DNA from: Limnobacter sp. | GTDB lineage: Bacteria > Pseudomonadota > Gammaproteobacteria > Burkholderiales > Burkholderiaceae_B | Direction: 5' to 3' | DNA: 64,000 nt | NCBI GenBank assembly: GCA_029866125.1 | Contig: JARWZZ010000015.1 | Span: forward strand, 410,701-474,700 | Shown here: positions 27,292 to 35,813 of the stretch, piece by piece | Layout: every line of letters begins with the position of its first letter | Position numbering within the stretch: position 1 is the stretch's first letter | Notes under the pieces: model-generated | The model's database searches: none | The model's input: the letters and a program-made list of their open reading frames with translations, nothing else | What the model was told of the DNA's origin: nothing | Program-made: the position numbers and the translations under genes

Positions 27292-28875
27292 ATGTTTAAA
27301 CGCAATACAATAAAATCAGTTCTAAAGGTGGGTGTTTTGGCCACCGCCGTAATCGGTACTTTGGCCATGGCTTCCAGCCATCGCGAAGGTCCGGCTATCA
27401 CTACATCCCCCAAAGTGGATGCCACAGACTTCTACATGTTTCGCAGCTATGAAACCGGTCGTGAAAACTTTGTTACCCTGATTGCAAATTACATCCCATT
27501 GCAGGACCCCTATGGCGGCCCCAACTATTTCAACATGGACGCCAATGCCCTGTATGAAATCCACTTGGACAACAACGGCGATGCCAAAGAGGACGTGACC
27601 TTTCAATTCCGATTTGCCAACACTTTGCTGAATGGCGGTGGTGCTACATTGCCAATTAATGGGACAGCAGTTGCCATCCCGCTGGTGCAGTTTGGCACAG
27701 GCGTGAGTAACGTCAGGGACGCGCGTCTGAACGTGGCCGAGACTTACAACATGACTGTTGTACGCAATGGCAGACGTGCCGGCGCCGCCACACCTGTGAC
27801 AAAGACGGGCGGTGGCGCGACATTGGAAAAGCCAGTGGACTACATTGGTGAAAAAACACTGGGCAATGCCGCAGCCTATGAAAGCTACGCGCAAAAACAC
27901 ATTCACACAGTGACCATTCCTGGATGTGCTGCTGATGTTGCCCAGGCCAAGGTATTTGTGGGCCAAAGGCAAGATGGATTTGGCGTGAATCTAGGCCCAA
28001 TCTTCGACTTGGTGAATGCACCTGCAGCGGTGATTACCAATCGTGACCAATTCAAGAATGCGGCGGCTGCCAATTCCATTCAAGACAAAAACATCACCAC
28101 GATTGCGCTGGAAATTCACAAAGACTGTGTGGCCACTGCGGCTGACCCTGTCATTGGTGGATGGACTACCGCAAGCCTGCGTCAGTCACGAATCATGAAC
28201 GGCAAGCCTCCAGCAGGCCTGCAAACCAACGAGAAGACCGGCGGTGCTTGGGTGCAGGTATCACGTTTGGGTCAACCTTTGGTCAATGAGGTGGTGATCG
28301 GTTTGAAAGACAAAGATGTATTCAACGCCTCCAAGCCCGAAAGCGACACCCAGTTTTTGAGCTACGTGGCTACGCCCACATTGCCTGCGCTGATTGATAT
28401 TGCTTTAAATGGTGCACGCACCACCGCGATTGAGCCCACCAACTTCCCTCGTACCGATTTGGTGACCGTGTTTTTGACGGGTATCACGGGTGTGAACAAG
28501 CCACGCACTGTTACCCCATCTGAAATGCTGCGGTTGAACACCGCCATTGCGCCCAAGCCCTACGCAGCCCAAAGCGAGTTGGGTGTTTTGGGTGGCGATA
28601 CAGCAGGCTTCCCCAATGGCCGCAGGCCCAAGGATGATGTGGTGGACGTGGCCTTGCAAGCCATGTTGGGTGCATTGTGTGTAGCCAACGGCACAGGCAA
28701 TGCCTTGGGTTTGAACACAGTACCCGGTACAACCATCACTTCGGAATGCAACCCCAGCAAGGTGCCATTGGGCGCTACATCACTGAAAATTCATGATGCG
28801 GTGGATCAAGCGGCAGTGCCATTTTTGACACGCTTCCCTTATTTGAATACGCCGAATGCTGGCGCAAAAAACTAA
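27292..28875 (+). CDS. DUF4331 family exported protein
   Basis: A 527-residue periplasmic or secreted protein. The signal peptide ends after GTLAMA, and the mature start is SSHREGPAITTSPKVDATDFYMF, the hallmark of DUF4331. The middle contains GGPNYFNMDANALYEIHLDNNGDAKEDVTFQFRF, with aspartates that could bind a divalent cation. The function of the family is unknown. A strong GAGGAG site sets the start. A 6-bp inverted repeat (ATCCCA at 27213-27218, TGGGAT at 27235-27240) lies in the leader. It is followed by a small lipoprotein gene 12 bp downstream, probably in one operon. Confidence 0.85.
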   Translation: MFKRNTIKSVLKVGVLATAVIGTLAMASSHREGPAITTSPKVDATDFYMFRSYETGRENFVTLIANYIPLQDPYGGPNYFNMDANALYEIHLDNNGDAKEDVTFQFRFANTLLNGGGATLPINGTAVAIPLVQFGTGVSNVRDARLNVAETYNMTVVRNGRRAGAATPVTKTGGGATLEKPVDYIGEKTLGNAAAYESYAQKHIHTVTIPGCAADVAQAKVFVGQRQDGFGVNLGPIFDLVNAPAAVITNRDQFKNAAAANSIQDKNITTIALEIHKDCVATAADPVIGGWTTASLRQSRIMNGKPPAGLQTNEKTGGAWVQVSRLGQPLVNEVVIGLKDKDVFNASKPESDTQFLSYVATPTLPALIDIALNGARTTAIEPTNFPRTDLVTVFLTGITGVNKPRTVTPSEMLRLNTAIAPKPYAAQSELGVLGGDTAGFPNGRRPKDDVVDVALQAMLGALCVANGTGNALGLNTVPGTTITSECNPSKVPLGATSLKIHDAVDQAAVPFLTRFPYLNTPNAGAKN

Positions 28876-28887
28876 AGGGGCCCTGTC

Positions 28888-29133
28888 ATGATCAACAATC
28901 TAAAGCACACCCCGCGCTATCTTTTGGTTTTGGCGTTGACCGGGTTGATGGCTGCCTGCGGAAGCGACAACGCCCCGGATGGAACCAATTTGGGTGCACT
29001 GTCGCAGGATGGTATTATTGACCGTGCGGAGGCCACATCCTTGGTTCAGCAAAGGTCTGAACAAGGTGAGCCTGTCGAGGTGAATGATTTGAATCTAAGT
29101 AAATCTGAAACCGATGAGCCTTTTGACATTTAG
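28888..29133 (+). CDS. Small lipoprotein
   Basis: An 81-residue protein with a signal peptide and lipobox LMAAC, so Cys24 is lipidated. The mature part is short and acidic, rich in Asp and Glu, with no recognised domain. The start follows AAAGGGGCC. It lies 12 bp after the DUF4331 gene and before a terminator, so it is most likely the last gene of that operon and a partner or anchor for the DUF4331 protein. That role is inference. Confidence 0.75.
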   Translation: MINNLKHTPRYLLVLALTGLMAACGSDNAPDGTNLGALSQDGIIDRAEATSLVQQRSEQGEPVEVNDLNLSKSETDEPFDI

Positions 29134-29161
29134 TCGATTTGACATCAATGTGAGGTAAATG

Positions 29162-29199
29162 AAAAACCGCAACTTCTGCAAAGAACTTGCGGTTTTTTT
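29162..29199 (+). terminator. Rho-independent terminator of the DUF4331 operon
   Basis: The stem AAAAACCGCAA (29162-29172) pairs with TTGCGGTTTTT (29187-29197), a 14-nt loop between, then a T-run. It overlaps the upstream reading-frame extension of the next gene, which argues for that gene's later start. Confidence 0.85.
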
Positions 29200-29236
29200 A
29201 TGTCATGATCCGATCAGATTCCCCACCGAGTACCTC

Positions 29237-30073
29237 ATGAATTACGGCCCCCAACGCATTGTCTGCCTCACTGAAGAAACCACCGAATGGCTATACATGT
29301 TGGGCCAAGAGCATCGTATTGTGGGCATTTCAGGGTATACCGTGCGCCCCAAGCGTGCCCGCCAAGAAAAACCCAAAGTCAGCGCATTTTTGACTGCAAA
29401 GATTGGGCAAATTTTGGATTTGAAGCCCGATTGCGTGTTCGGATTTTCTGACTTACAAGCAGACATTGCTTCGGAATTGATTCGCAAAGGCGTGCAAGTC
29501 ACGGTGTTCAATCAGCGCAGCATTGCCGAAATTTTCGACATGATGTTTCAAGTGGCTGCCATCGTGGGCGCATTGGACAAAGGCTTGGAATTGATCGCCA
29601 GCATTCAGGCCCACATGGAGCGCATGCGGCAATCTGCTGCCGAGTTACCAAAGCGCCCAACCGTGTATTTTGAAGAATGGGATGAGCCCCAAATCAGCGC
29701 GATACGCTGGGTGTCAGAGCTGGTTGGCGTTGCAGGTGGGGATGATTGTTTCCCCGAATTGTCAGTGGAAAGCTTGGGCAAAAACCGAATTATTGCGGAT
29801 CCGCTGGAAGTGGTGCGGCGTAACCCAGACCTTATTATTGGGTCTTGGTGTGGTAAAAAATTCAGGCCTGAACATGTGGCCGCTAGGCCCGGTTGGGAGG
29901 GCGTGAACGCGGTTAAAAACAAGCAGCTGTATGAAGTGAAATCACCCATAATTTTGCAGCCTGGGCCAGCTGCTTTGACTGATGGTTTGACTGAGTTGCA
30001 TCGGATTGTGCAAATTTCCCACTCAGATAGGCTCATTGGCCAAGCCAATAAAATCACAATACCTGTGGCTTAA
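29237..30073 (+). CDS. BtuF/FhuD-like substrate-binding protein without signal peptide
   Basis: A 278-residue protein of the periplasmic-binding fold used for cobalamin and iron-siderophore uptake. Motifs are PQRIVCLTEETTEWLYMLGQEHRIVGISGY, ILDLKPDCVFGF, GKNRIIADPLEVVRRNPDLIIGSW and WEGVNAVKNKQLYEV. From the ATG at 29237 no signal peptide exists. The frame is open from 29159, but that extension contains the terminator stem and is not a convincing export signal. The protein is therefore probably cytoplasmic, or its export signal was lost. No permease or ATPase is adjacent. Confidence 0.8.
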   Translation: MNYGPQRIVCLTEETTEWLYMLGQEHRIVGISGYTVRPKRARQEKPKVSAFLTAKIGQILDLKPDCVFGFSDLQADIASELIRKGVQVTVFNQRSIAEIFDMMFQVAAIVGALDKGLELIASIQAHMERMRQSAAELPKRPTVYFEEWDEPQISAIRWVSELVGVAGGDDCFPELSVESLGKNRIIADPLEVVRRNPDLIIGSWCGKKFRPEHVAARPGWEGVNAVKNKQLYEVKSPIILQPGPAALTDGLTELHRIVQISHSDRLIGQANKITIPVA

Positions 30074-30154
30074 ATGAGGGGTAGACTATCTTCATTAATC
30101 AGCAAATCAAAACATCAGTAGATGCAGTGCGTCACTAATGAGCGAGGAGAGACT

Positions 30155-30997
30155 TTGAAAACTTTCATCAAAGGTAGTGCATGTCGTGGTTTTCTCATTC
30201 TTTTAGCCTTATGTTTTGATGAAACTTGGGCTGGTGAATCGCCGATAGGAATGGCAATCTCTTTAAAAGGAGCCGTTACATCTGATGTTGGTAGAGATAA
30301 AAAATCTATAGTCCCGATGGCTTATCTCTATGAAAACGATGAAATTCTGGTCGAATCTACTTCAGAATTGGTCTTCACGCATTACGGGAAGCAATTATTG
30401 ATCAAAGTGGTAGGACCCTCCGGTATATCCCTGACTAAAGATGGGTTCAAATTAATCAGTGGCGAATACCCAAAAAGTCAGCCTATGACCGAAAAAATGG
30501 TTCTTTTGAAAAATCAGTCCGGGTTGGTAGCGGGCGCTACGAGAATGAGAGTTATCAACACCTCCTATGATTCCAGTTTGGTTTATCCTCCACCAGAGTC
30601 TTTACTTTTAAGCCATGCTTTTGAATTCAAGTGGCCTGGTGAAATTACGAGTGAATACCTAGTCGAGTGGCGCATTGAAGGGGCTGATCAAACCCTTCAT
30701 AGGGCTAAAGTTCGTGGTAACACTTACCAAATGCCTCCGGAGATAAAGCTGCCAAATGATATTAAAATAATATGGAAAATTTCTCTGCTTAGTGATGATG
30801 CCTCGTCAGTTATTAGACCAATGGTGAGTTCCTTCCAAGTTGCAGGTGATGACATAATTCATCATGTGAGATCTTTAAAACCTACACCTGAATCAGATTT
30901 TGCTGAAAAGATTTTATTTCTGCATTTTCTTCAAAGTAGAAAAGCCTTTATTGAGGCCGATCAATATTTAAAATCAATAAGTCCTGTGTCGCCTTAA
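30155..30997 (+). CDS. Secreted FecR-like domain protein
   Basis: A 280-residue protein in an AT-rich stretch. The start is TTG at 30155, set by the strong GAGGAG site; the upstream ATG/GTG options have none. The signal peptide is GSACRGFLILLALCFDETWAGE. Residues about 35-110 form a FecR-like beta domain (GAVTSDVG, AYLYENDEILVESTSELVF, LLIKVVGPSGISLTKDGFKLISGEY). The C-terminal half has a fibronectin-like strand pattern (FEFKWPGEITSEYLVEWRIEGADQ). Its stop codon abuts the end of the convergent cyclase gene. FecR-type proteins beside CHASE2 cyclases and CHAT proteins recur in bacteria, to my recollection. Confidence 0.7.
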   Translation: MKTFIKGSACRGFLILLALCFDETWAGESPIGMAISLKGAVTSDVGRDKKSIVPMAYLYENDEILVESTSELVFTHYGKQLLIKVVGPSGISLTKDGFKLISGEYPKSQPMTEKMVLLKNQSGLVAGATRMRVINTSYDSSLVYPPPESLLLSHAFEFKWPGEITSEYLVEWRIEGADQTLHRAKVRGNTYQMPPEIKLPNDIKIIWKISLLSDDASSVIRPMVSSFQVAGDDIIHHVRSLKPTPESDFAEKILFLHFLQSRKAFIEADQYLKSISPVSP

Positions 30998-32806
30998 TTA
31001 AACCTGATCCTTGAACGGCGCGGAAGCATATACATTTATGCCTGAGCGCCCCTTCAATTGCTGAAGTCCTATAGGTACGATATCTTTTTGATGTCCAAGC
31101 GCGTCGGCTACTGATTCAGACAACACTATTGAATAGCCCAGTGATTTGCTTAGCCCTTCTAATCTGGAGGAAATATTTACAGCATCACCGATTGCAGTGT
31201 ATTCATGTCGATCAGATGATCCAACTCGTCCAACAATCACCTCACCTACGTGTAATCCTATCCCGATTTGAATGGGTATCTTGCCCAGCCTTAAACGCTC
31301 CTCATTAAAAGCATCTAACTCGGAAAGCATTGCAGTTGCGGCATTGAAGGCATCAACTTCTTTGGTCATAGATGCTTTGGGGGCCCCAAAAAAGGCCATC
31401 ATGCCATCTCCAATAAATTTGTCTACGGTACCGTCAAACTGATGAACAACACGGGTCATTCTAGAAAAATACTCGTTCAATAAGTTCACTATTTCTGAAG
31501 GTGGACTTTTTTCACAAATACTCGTAAATCCTCTTATGTCTGAGAATAATATACAAACATGTTCCAGACGACCTTGAGAGGTGTTTGAAACCCTCCCTGT
31601 CATGATTTCATTCATCACTGAAGGGCTTACGGAGCCTAAAAACGCATTTTTCAGTAATCTGCGTTCTAAAGCCTGAGTCCATGCATCCACTGTCCCCCTA
31701 ACTGTGGTAATCCAAGTCAACACTAGAATAATTGATCCCGCATGAAACCAAAATTGATTTTTCAAACTAATAGTTTGAAAAATGAATAACGCTATGACAA
31801 ATAGTGATACGTACAGAATTTTCGCGGGTCTACTCTGTATGAAGTAGGTAAGATTTAAGATGAGGACGATAAACATAAGCCAGGTTGATGAAAGAGTCTG
31901 AATCAAACCATCCCCTTCCAAATTACTCAAGATTTGAGCATGCAGTAGAACACCGGGCATATCATTGGAGTCTTTTTTCCATGCTGCAATTGAAACTGGG
32001 GTTCTGAGCAAGTCTTCGTCGTCCAAAACATTACCTAGAAGGACTATCTTCCCATCAAACCAAACTTTAAGATTTTCGCTATCACCTTGTTCATGGGCCT
32101 TAAGTACATCGCTAATGGGTAGATAGTTAAAGCTCGGTCCTTTTTGAAAGTCAATAAGCCCCTGATTGTCTGAGCGAGAATGCCCGGAGGCAACCAAGAT
32201 TTCCGAGCTAAATGTTTGATCTTTCTCACTGGGTTGAATGCTCGCCCCTGGGTAGGTTCTTATCACACCGTCGAGATCTTTTTTGAATAATGCAGATGCT
32301 TCAGGCTCAAACTCACCAAATTGACTCATCAGCGCAGCTTTGTAATCTATGTGGATATTTGCGAATGCCTCGCGTTGTTTATCCCATGCTTTTGCAACTA
32401 CTAAGGGAGTTGATGAGACTGTGCTGAGGATCCCGGCTATTAAAGTTTGATGGTAATCGTTATCGATTGATGATTTGGAGTAAATATTTTCATAGCGCTT
32501 TGTAGGTAAAACCAAATCTATTCCTACTGATTTTGCTTGGCCGATTTGTGTTGCCTGCAAAAATTCGCTTATATATCTGTGGCTCAGCGCTAGAGGTTCG
32601 TCAATTTGATCTAAGAATTTTTGGTCTATTCCGACAACTACCGGAGGATTTAGATGTTGCGTGGGAAATTTTAGACGATTGAATTTTTGTATTGAGTCTA
32701 GAAGCTTCCCATCGAGCAACCAAGCACTTGATGTGCATATGTATATGAAACTAGAGACCAAGCAAATCGTAAATCCAGCAAAATGATATTTTTTTTGTTT
32801 TATCAA
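30998..32806 (-). CDS. CHASE2-domain class III adenylate cyclase
   Basis: A 602-residue membrane signalling enzyme that makes cAMP. A helix at about 8-28 leads to an extracytoplasmic CHASE2 sensor (about 30-300), then three helices (about 306-369), then the catalytic domain (about 410-590). Metal ligands are Asp423 (FSDIRGFTSI) and Asp467 (KFIGDGMMAFFG). Lys463 and Thr537 (EYTAIGD) specify adenine, and Asn544 and Arg548 (DAVNISSRLE) stabilise the transition state. All are intact, so activity is expected. It lies 65 bp downstream of the CHAT gene on the same strand, probably in one operon. Composition is AT-rich. Confidence 0.9.
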   Translation of the reverse strand: MIKQKKYHFAGFTICLVSSFIYICTSSAWLLDGKLLDSIQKFNRLKFPTQHLNPPVVVGIDQKFLDQIDEPLALSHRYISEFLQATQIGQAKSVGIDLVLPTKRYENIYSKSSIDNDYHQTLIAGILSTVSSTPLVVAKAWDKQREAFANIHIDYKAALMSQFGEFEPEASALFKKDLDGVIRTYPGASIQPSEKDQTFSSEILVASGHSRSDNQGLIDFQKGPSFNYLPISDVLKAHEQGDSENLKVWFDGKIVLLGNVLDDEDLLRTPVSIAAWKKDSNDMPGVLLHAQILSNLEGDGLIQTLSSTWLMFIVLILNLTYFIQSRPAKILYVSLFVIALFIFQTISLKNQFWFHAGSIILVLTWITTVRGTVDAWTQALERRLLKNAFLGSVSPSVMNEIMTGRVSNTSQGRLEHVCILFSDIRGFTSICEKSPPSEIVNLLNEYFSRMTRVVHQFDGTVDKFIGDGMMAFFGAPKASMTKEVDAFNAATAMLSELDAFNEERLRLGKIPIQIGIGLHVGEVIVGRVGSSDRHEYTAIGDAVNISSRLEGLSKSLGYSIVLSESVADALGHQKDIVPIGLQQLKGRSGINVYASAPFKDQV

Positions 32807-32871
32807 ATTGATCTGTGGCCTCCTACCTAGATTTATTTGGGGTATTACCCTTTTTGCTGATTCTACTCAAA

Positions 32872-34971
32872 CTACCACAAGCCTACTGATGTGAAAGGAG
32901 CCCAGCTGTTGATGTTTGCGGATTTGGGATCCGTGAGCAATTCAAGGTAGGCTGATCTCATTGCCTGAGTTGCGCCTTTGGCGCGGAAATTCTTGTAGAA
33001 GATCTTCATGAATTTTGACGTTGCCAAATCCTCAACCTGCCATAGCGAAAGGACTAGTGTGTCGGTGCCGGAAATTAAGATTGATCTTTTGAAGCCCCAG
33101 AATTCGTCTCCTTTTGAGATCTTTCCCAATCCGCTTGAGCATGAGGAAAGGACCACTAAATTGCTACGTTGAAGATTTAGTTCGTAAAACTCCCTCGCTT
33201 CAATGTCTCCTTCACTCAGTTTCAACTTGGAAAACATGGGGTCAATTTCGTCCACCACGCTGTGCGCTGCAACATGGATGATGCCTGTGTTCTGCGCATT
33301 GTTCAAAAAGTTCTGACGGTTAGCTTCCTTGCGGAAGTAAGCAAGTGGCGTTGGGATTAATTCAACAATTGCTCGAACTTCATCTTCTGCTCCGGGCAAA
33401 TCCATGACTGGGTCGTTTAAATCTGGATTTCCCAAGGCAAGGAGCCCTGCCTCTGATTTTCGAGGCTTTCTCAATGTTTCCTGTACAGCCCCTAAAGAAA
33501 GTGCTACACCAACAGCGTGATCCTCAACCAAAAACTTGTCGTTCAGCCTTAGCGCATGAGGCGGGACTCTGTGGAGCATCTTGTGCGGGATGAAAACTAC
33601 AGTTTCCTGGGGCTTAAAGGTGATTTCTCCCAAAAGGAGTTTGCCGAGATCGTTCGCTCCTATCAACGCATCCTTTTGTTGGGCCTCAATGGTGGAACGC
33701 CATTTCGACACCTTGCTGGAAAGCTCGTTTTCATTAACTGAGATAGTGTGAGACTTAATCGCATTAGTCCGTAGTTCCCAAAGATAAACTTCCCTTTTGG
33801 TTACATAGAAGTTTAAAACCACAATATTGGGGGGAATCAGATTAAGAAGATTTTCTGGGCTTAGCTTTGCTTGGTCTAGCGCTTTGTCTTTGTTTACAAC
33901 TTTCACTCGATCTCGCAATAAATCCAGTGCCGTACGTGCTCTACCGCGCTCAGAAACTGCAAGTGCCAAATCGGATTTACCGTTTCCGATGTAAAGAGCG
34001 ACTCCCCAATCAAAAATATCTTGCGCTTGTGCAAAAAACGCAGTTTTGAATTCTTCTACTTGAAAGTTAGCTCGTAAACCTTCTGCTTCGAATAAGGCTT
34101 GCTCTAAAAATAGCTCAGCTTCTGTTGATTTTCCCTGAGCATGTAATGCTTTGGCCATTCCAAAAGCCGACCACATGGCTGCTCTAGACTTTTTATTGGA
34201 TTTACGAGCAATTTCAAGACTAGATTGAAAGCCTTTATAGGCGTCGTCGTAACGTTTTTCTAGTAGGTTTAGCTCTGAAAGAGTCCGTTGTACCAGTGAA
34301 GCAGTATTAGAGTTAGTATTTCCCGTATGTTCTTGTAAAATCTTTCTCGCTTGCTCGTAGTCACCTTTTTGAATAAGAACGGAAGCTATTGAGATTTGTA
34401 AGTAATCTCGACGTGGCGTAAAGAAACTAGCGCGTTCTAAGCCCATATTGTAATTCTTCAAAGCAAGGTCAAGTTGACCCTCTTTAAGATCTAAATCTCC
34501 TAAAAGCTTGTATGCAGCGGCCTCTAGTTGATGAGCTACATTGAAGTTTGGGTTGTTAAGGCGCTTAGAGTTTTCAAGGCTTTGTAATACCCAGACCCTG
34601 CTCTTTTCTAAGTCGCCTGCGTATCCGTACGCGTAAGCCAGGTCGCGCATAGCAAACACTTGAGCCTTTTGATTCTTGTCTCTTACACCCAAGTACAAGG
34701 CTTTGGTAGCTTCGCGAACAGCCTCTCTAAACCGACCTGCTTCAGCTAAGGTAATTGAGTTTCCGCAGTAATCTCCCCAGCTCTTTTTTGTTGAATCGGC
34801 GTCATAAAGGCGCTCACCTTCTATGGCTAGTGCTGTAGCGTTTTCCACGTCACCAAGCATTGCTTGTTCTATTTTAATGTTTTGCTGCTGGGCATACACA
34901 CCCTTGCCGCAAATCATCAGCCCCCAAAATGTGAATATGATTCCAGTAGTCCAGTACTGATATTTGCGCAT
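32872..34971 (-). CDS. Exported TPR-CHAT (caspase-like) protein
   Basis: A 699-residue protein. The N-terminus TTGIIFTFWGLMICGKGVYAQ looks like a cleavable signal peptide, so the protein would act in the periplasm. TPR-like helical repeats fill residues about 35-345. The CHAT domain (Caspase HetF Associated with TPRs) covers about 440-699. The catalytic pair is His570 (HVAAHS) and Cys611 (LSSCSSGLG), both present. Before it, VVFIPHKMLHRVPPHAL and LALGNP are typical CHAT motifs. It is transcribed first, ahead of the CHASE2 cyclase. Targets are unknown; a proteolytic link to the neighbouring sensors is inference. Confidence 0.88.
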   Translation of the reverse strand: MRKYQYWTTGIIFTFWGLMICGKGVYAQQQNIKIEQAMLGDVENATALAIEGERLYDADSTKKSWGDYCGNSITLAEAGRFREAVREATKALYLGVRDKNQKAQVFAMRDLAYAYGYAGDLEKSRVWVLQSLENSKRLNNPNFNVAHQLEAAAYKLLGDLDLKEGQLDLALKNYNMGLERASFFTPRRDYLQISIASVLIQKGDYEQARKILQEHTGNTNSNTASLVQRTLSELNLLEKRYDDAYKGFQSSLEIARKSNKKSRAAMWSAFGMAKALHAQGKSTEAELFLEQALFEAEGLRANFQVEEFKTAFFAQAQDIFDWGVALYIGNGKSDLALAVSERGRARTALDLLRDRVKVVNKDKALDQAKLSPENLLNLIPPNIVVLNFYVTKREVYLWELRTNAIKSHTISVNENELSSKVSKWRSTIEAQQKDALIGANDLGKLLLGEITFKPQETVVFIPHKMLHRVPPHALRLNDKFLVEDHAVGVALSLGAVQETLRKPRKSEAGLLALGNPDLNDPVMDLPGAEDEVRAIVELIPTPLAYFRKEANRQNFLNNAQNTGIIHVAAHSVVDEIDPMFSKLKLSEGDIEAREFYELNLQRSNLVVLSSCSSGLGKISKGDEFWGFKRSILISGTDTLVLSLWQVEDLATSKFMKIFYKNFRAKGATQAMRSAYLELLTDPKSANINSWAPFTSVGLW

Positions 34972-35103
34972 AAGGGCACTCTACTTAAGTAGGTTCAATA
35001 TCGCTTGAATACTGTATTCATATCCCAAATTTGTCAATTAGAGTGTAATTTTTGTGCGTCGGAAATTCTTGAAATATCACCATTAAATTATTGAGAATGC
35101 TTT

Positions 35104-35706
35104 TCACGCACGCTCATTTTCAATATAGTGCTTAATCAAACGCCCAAACCCATGGCCAATTTGCTCCAAGGTAATCGCCCCGCTGTCACCTGCAATTTGG
35201 CGAATCACCACAAAAATTCCTGAATTGATCATGATGTAAGACATCACATCCAGATTGGGCACCCTCAGGTATTTGGGGTGCCGCATCAGGTAGGTCATGA
35301 CAAACCGGCCCAGTATGTCTTGCACCGGGGCAATGTAACGCTCGGTGTTGGTGTGTAGAAGTTGCTCGGCCAAGTGGAAATAGGCTTGGTTGTTCTGCTG
35401 CAGCAAATCGCCAAAATTCTTCAGAACGGCTTGAATCAAAGCTTCCACCTCGTTTTCCAGCAGCCTGGGTGTTTCGCGTTGAATCATCTTGACGATGTCA
35501 TCCACAAACCGCTGGTACAACGCATCAACAATTGCCTCCTTGTTGTCGAAGTACTCATAAATCGAACCCACGCTGACGCCACCTTTGTCGGCAATTTGCT
35601 TGGTGGTTAGTCCTGCCATGCCTGAAGTACCGATACACCTGAGTGCGCCTTCAATGATTGCGTCTACAGTTGCGCGGGACCGGCTCTGTTGGGGCGTTCT
35701 GGGCAT
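35104..35706 (-). CDS. TetR/AcrR-family transcriptional regulator
   Basis: A 200-residue regulator. The helix-turn-helix is IEGALRCIGTSGMAGLTTKQIADKGGVSVGSIYEYFDNKEAI, near residues 14-55, a textbook TetR DNA-binding domain. The ligand domain is helical and unassigned. The ATG follows AGGA at 9 nt. It is divergent from the PF10118-SDR-monooxygenase genes, and a perfect 22-bp inverted repeat lies between them. This is the second TetR-SDR arrangement in the window. Confidence 0.9.
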   Translation of the reverse strand: MPRTPQQSRSRATVDAIIEGALRCIGTSGMAGLTTKQIADKGGVSVGSIYEYFDNKEAIVDALYQRFVDDIVKMIQRETPRLLENEVEALIQAVLKNFGDLLQQNNQAYFHLAEQLLHTNTERYIAPVQDILGRFVMTYLMRHPKYLRVPNLDVMSYIMINSGIFVVIRQIAGDSGAITLEQIGHGFGRLIKHYIENERA

Positions 35707-35734
35707 GTTGCTGCTTCCTGAATTATCCGAATTG

Positions 35735-35756
35735 AATCTGAACTCATATTCAGATT
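35735..35756. promoter_or_regulatory. Putative TetR operator, 22-bp perfect inverted repeat
   Basis: The arms AATCTGAA (35735-35742) and TTCAGATT (35749-35756) are separated by 6 bp. It sits 29 bp upstream of the TetR start and 57 bp upstream of the PF10118 gene, where it could control both. Length and symmetry are typical of TetR operators. Confidence 0.65.
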
Positions 35757-35813
35757 ACGATAGTTTTAGCAATTTGAGAATGAGTTTTAAACAATTTTCG
35801 GGAGCTGACCATC

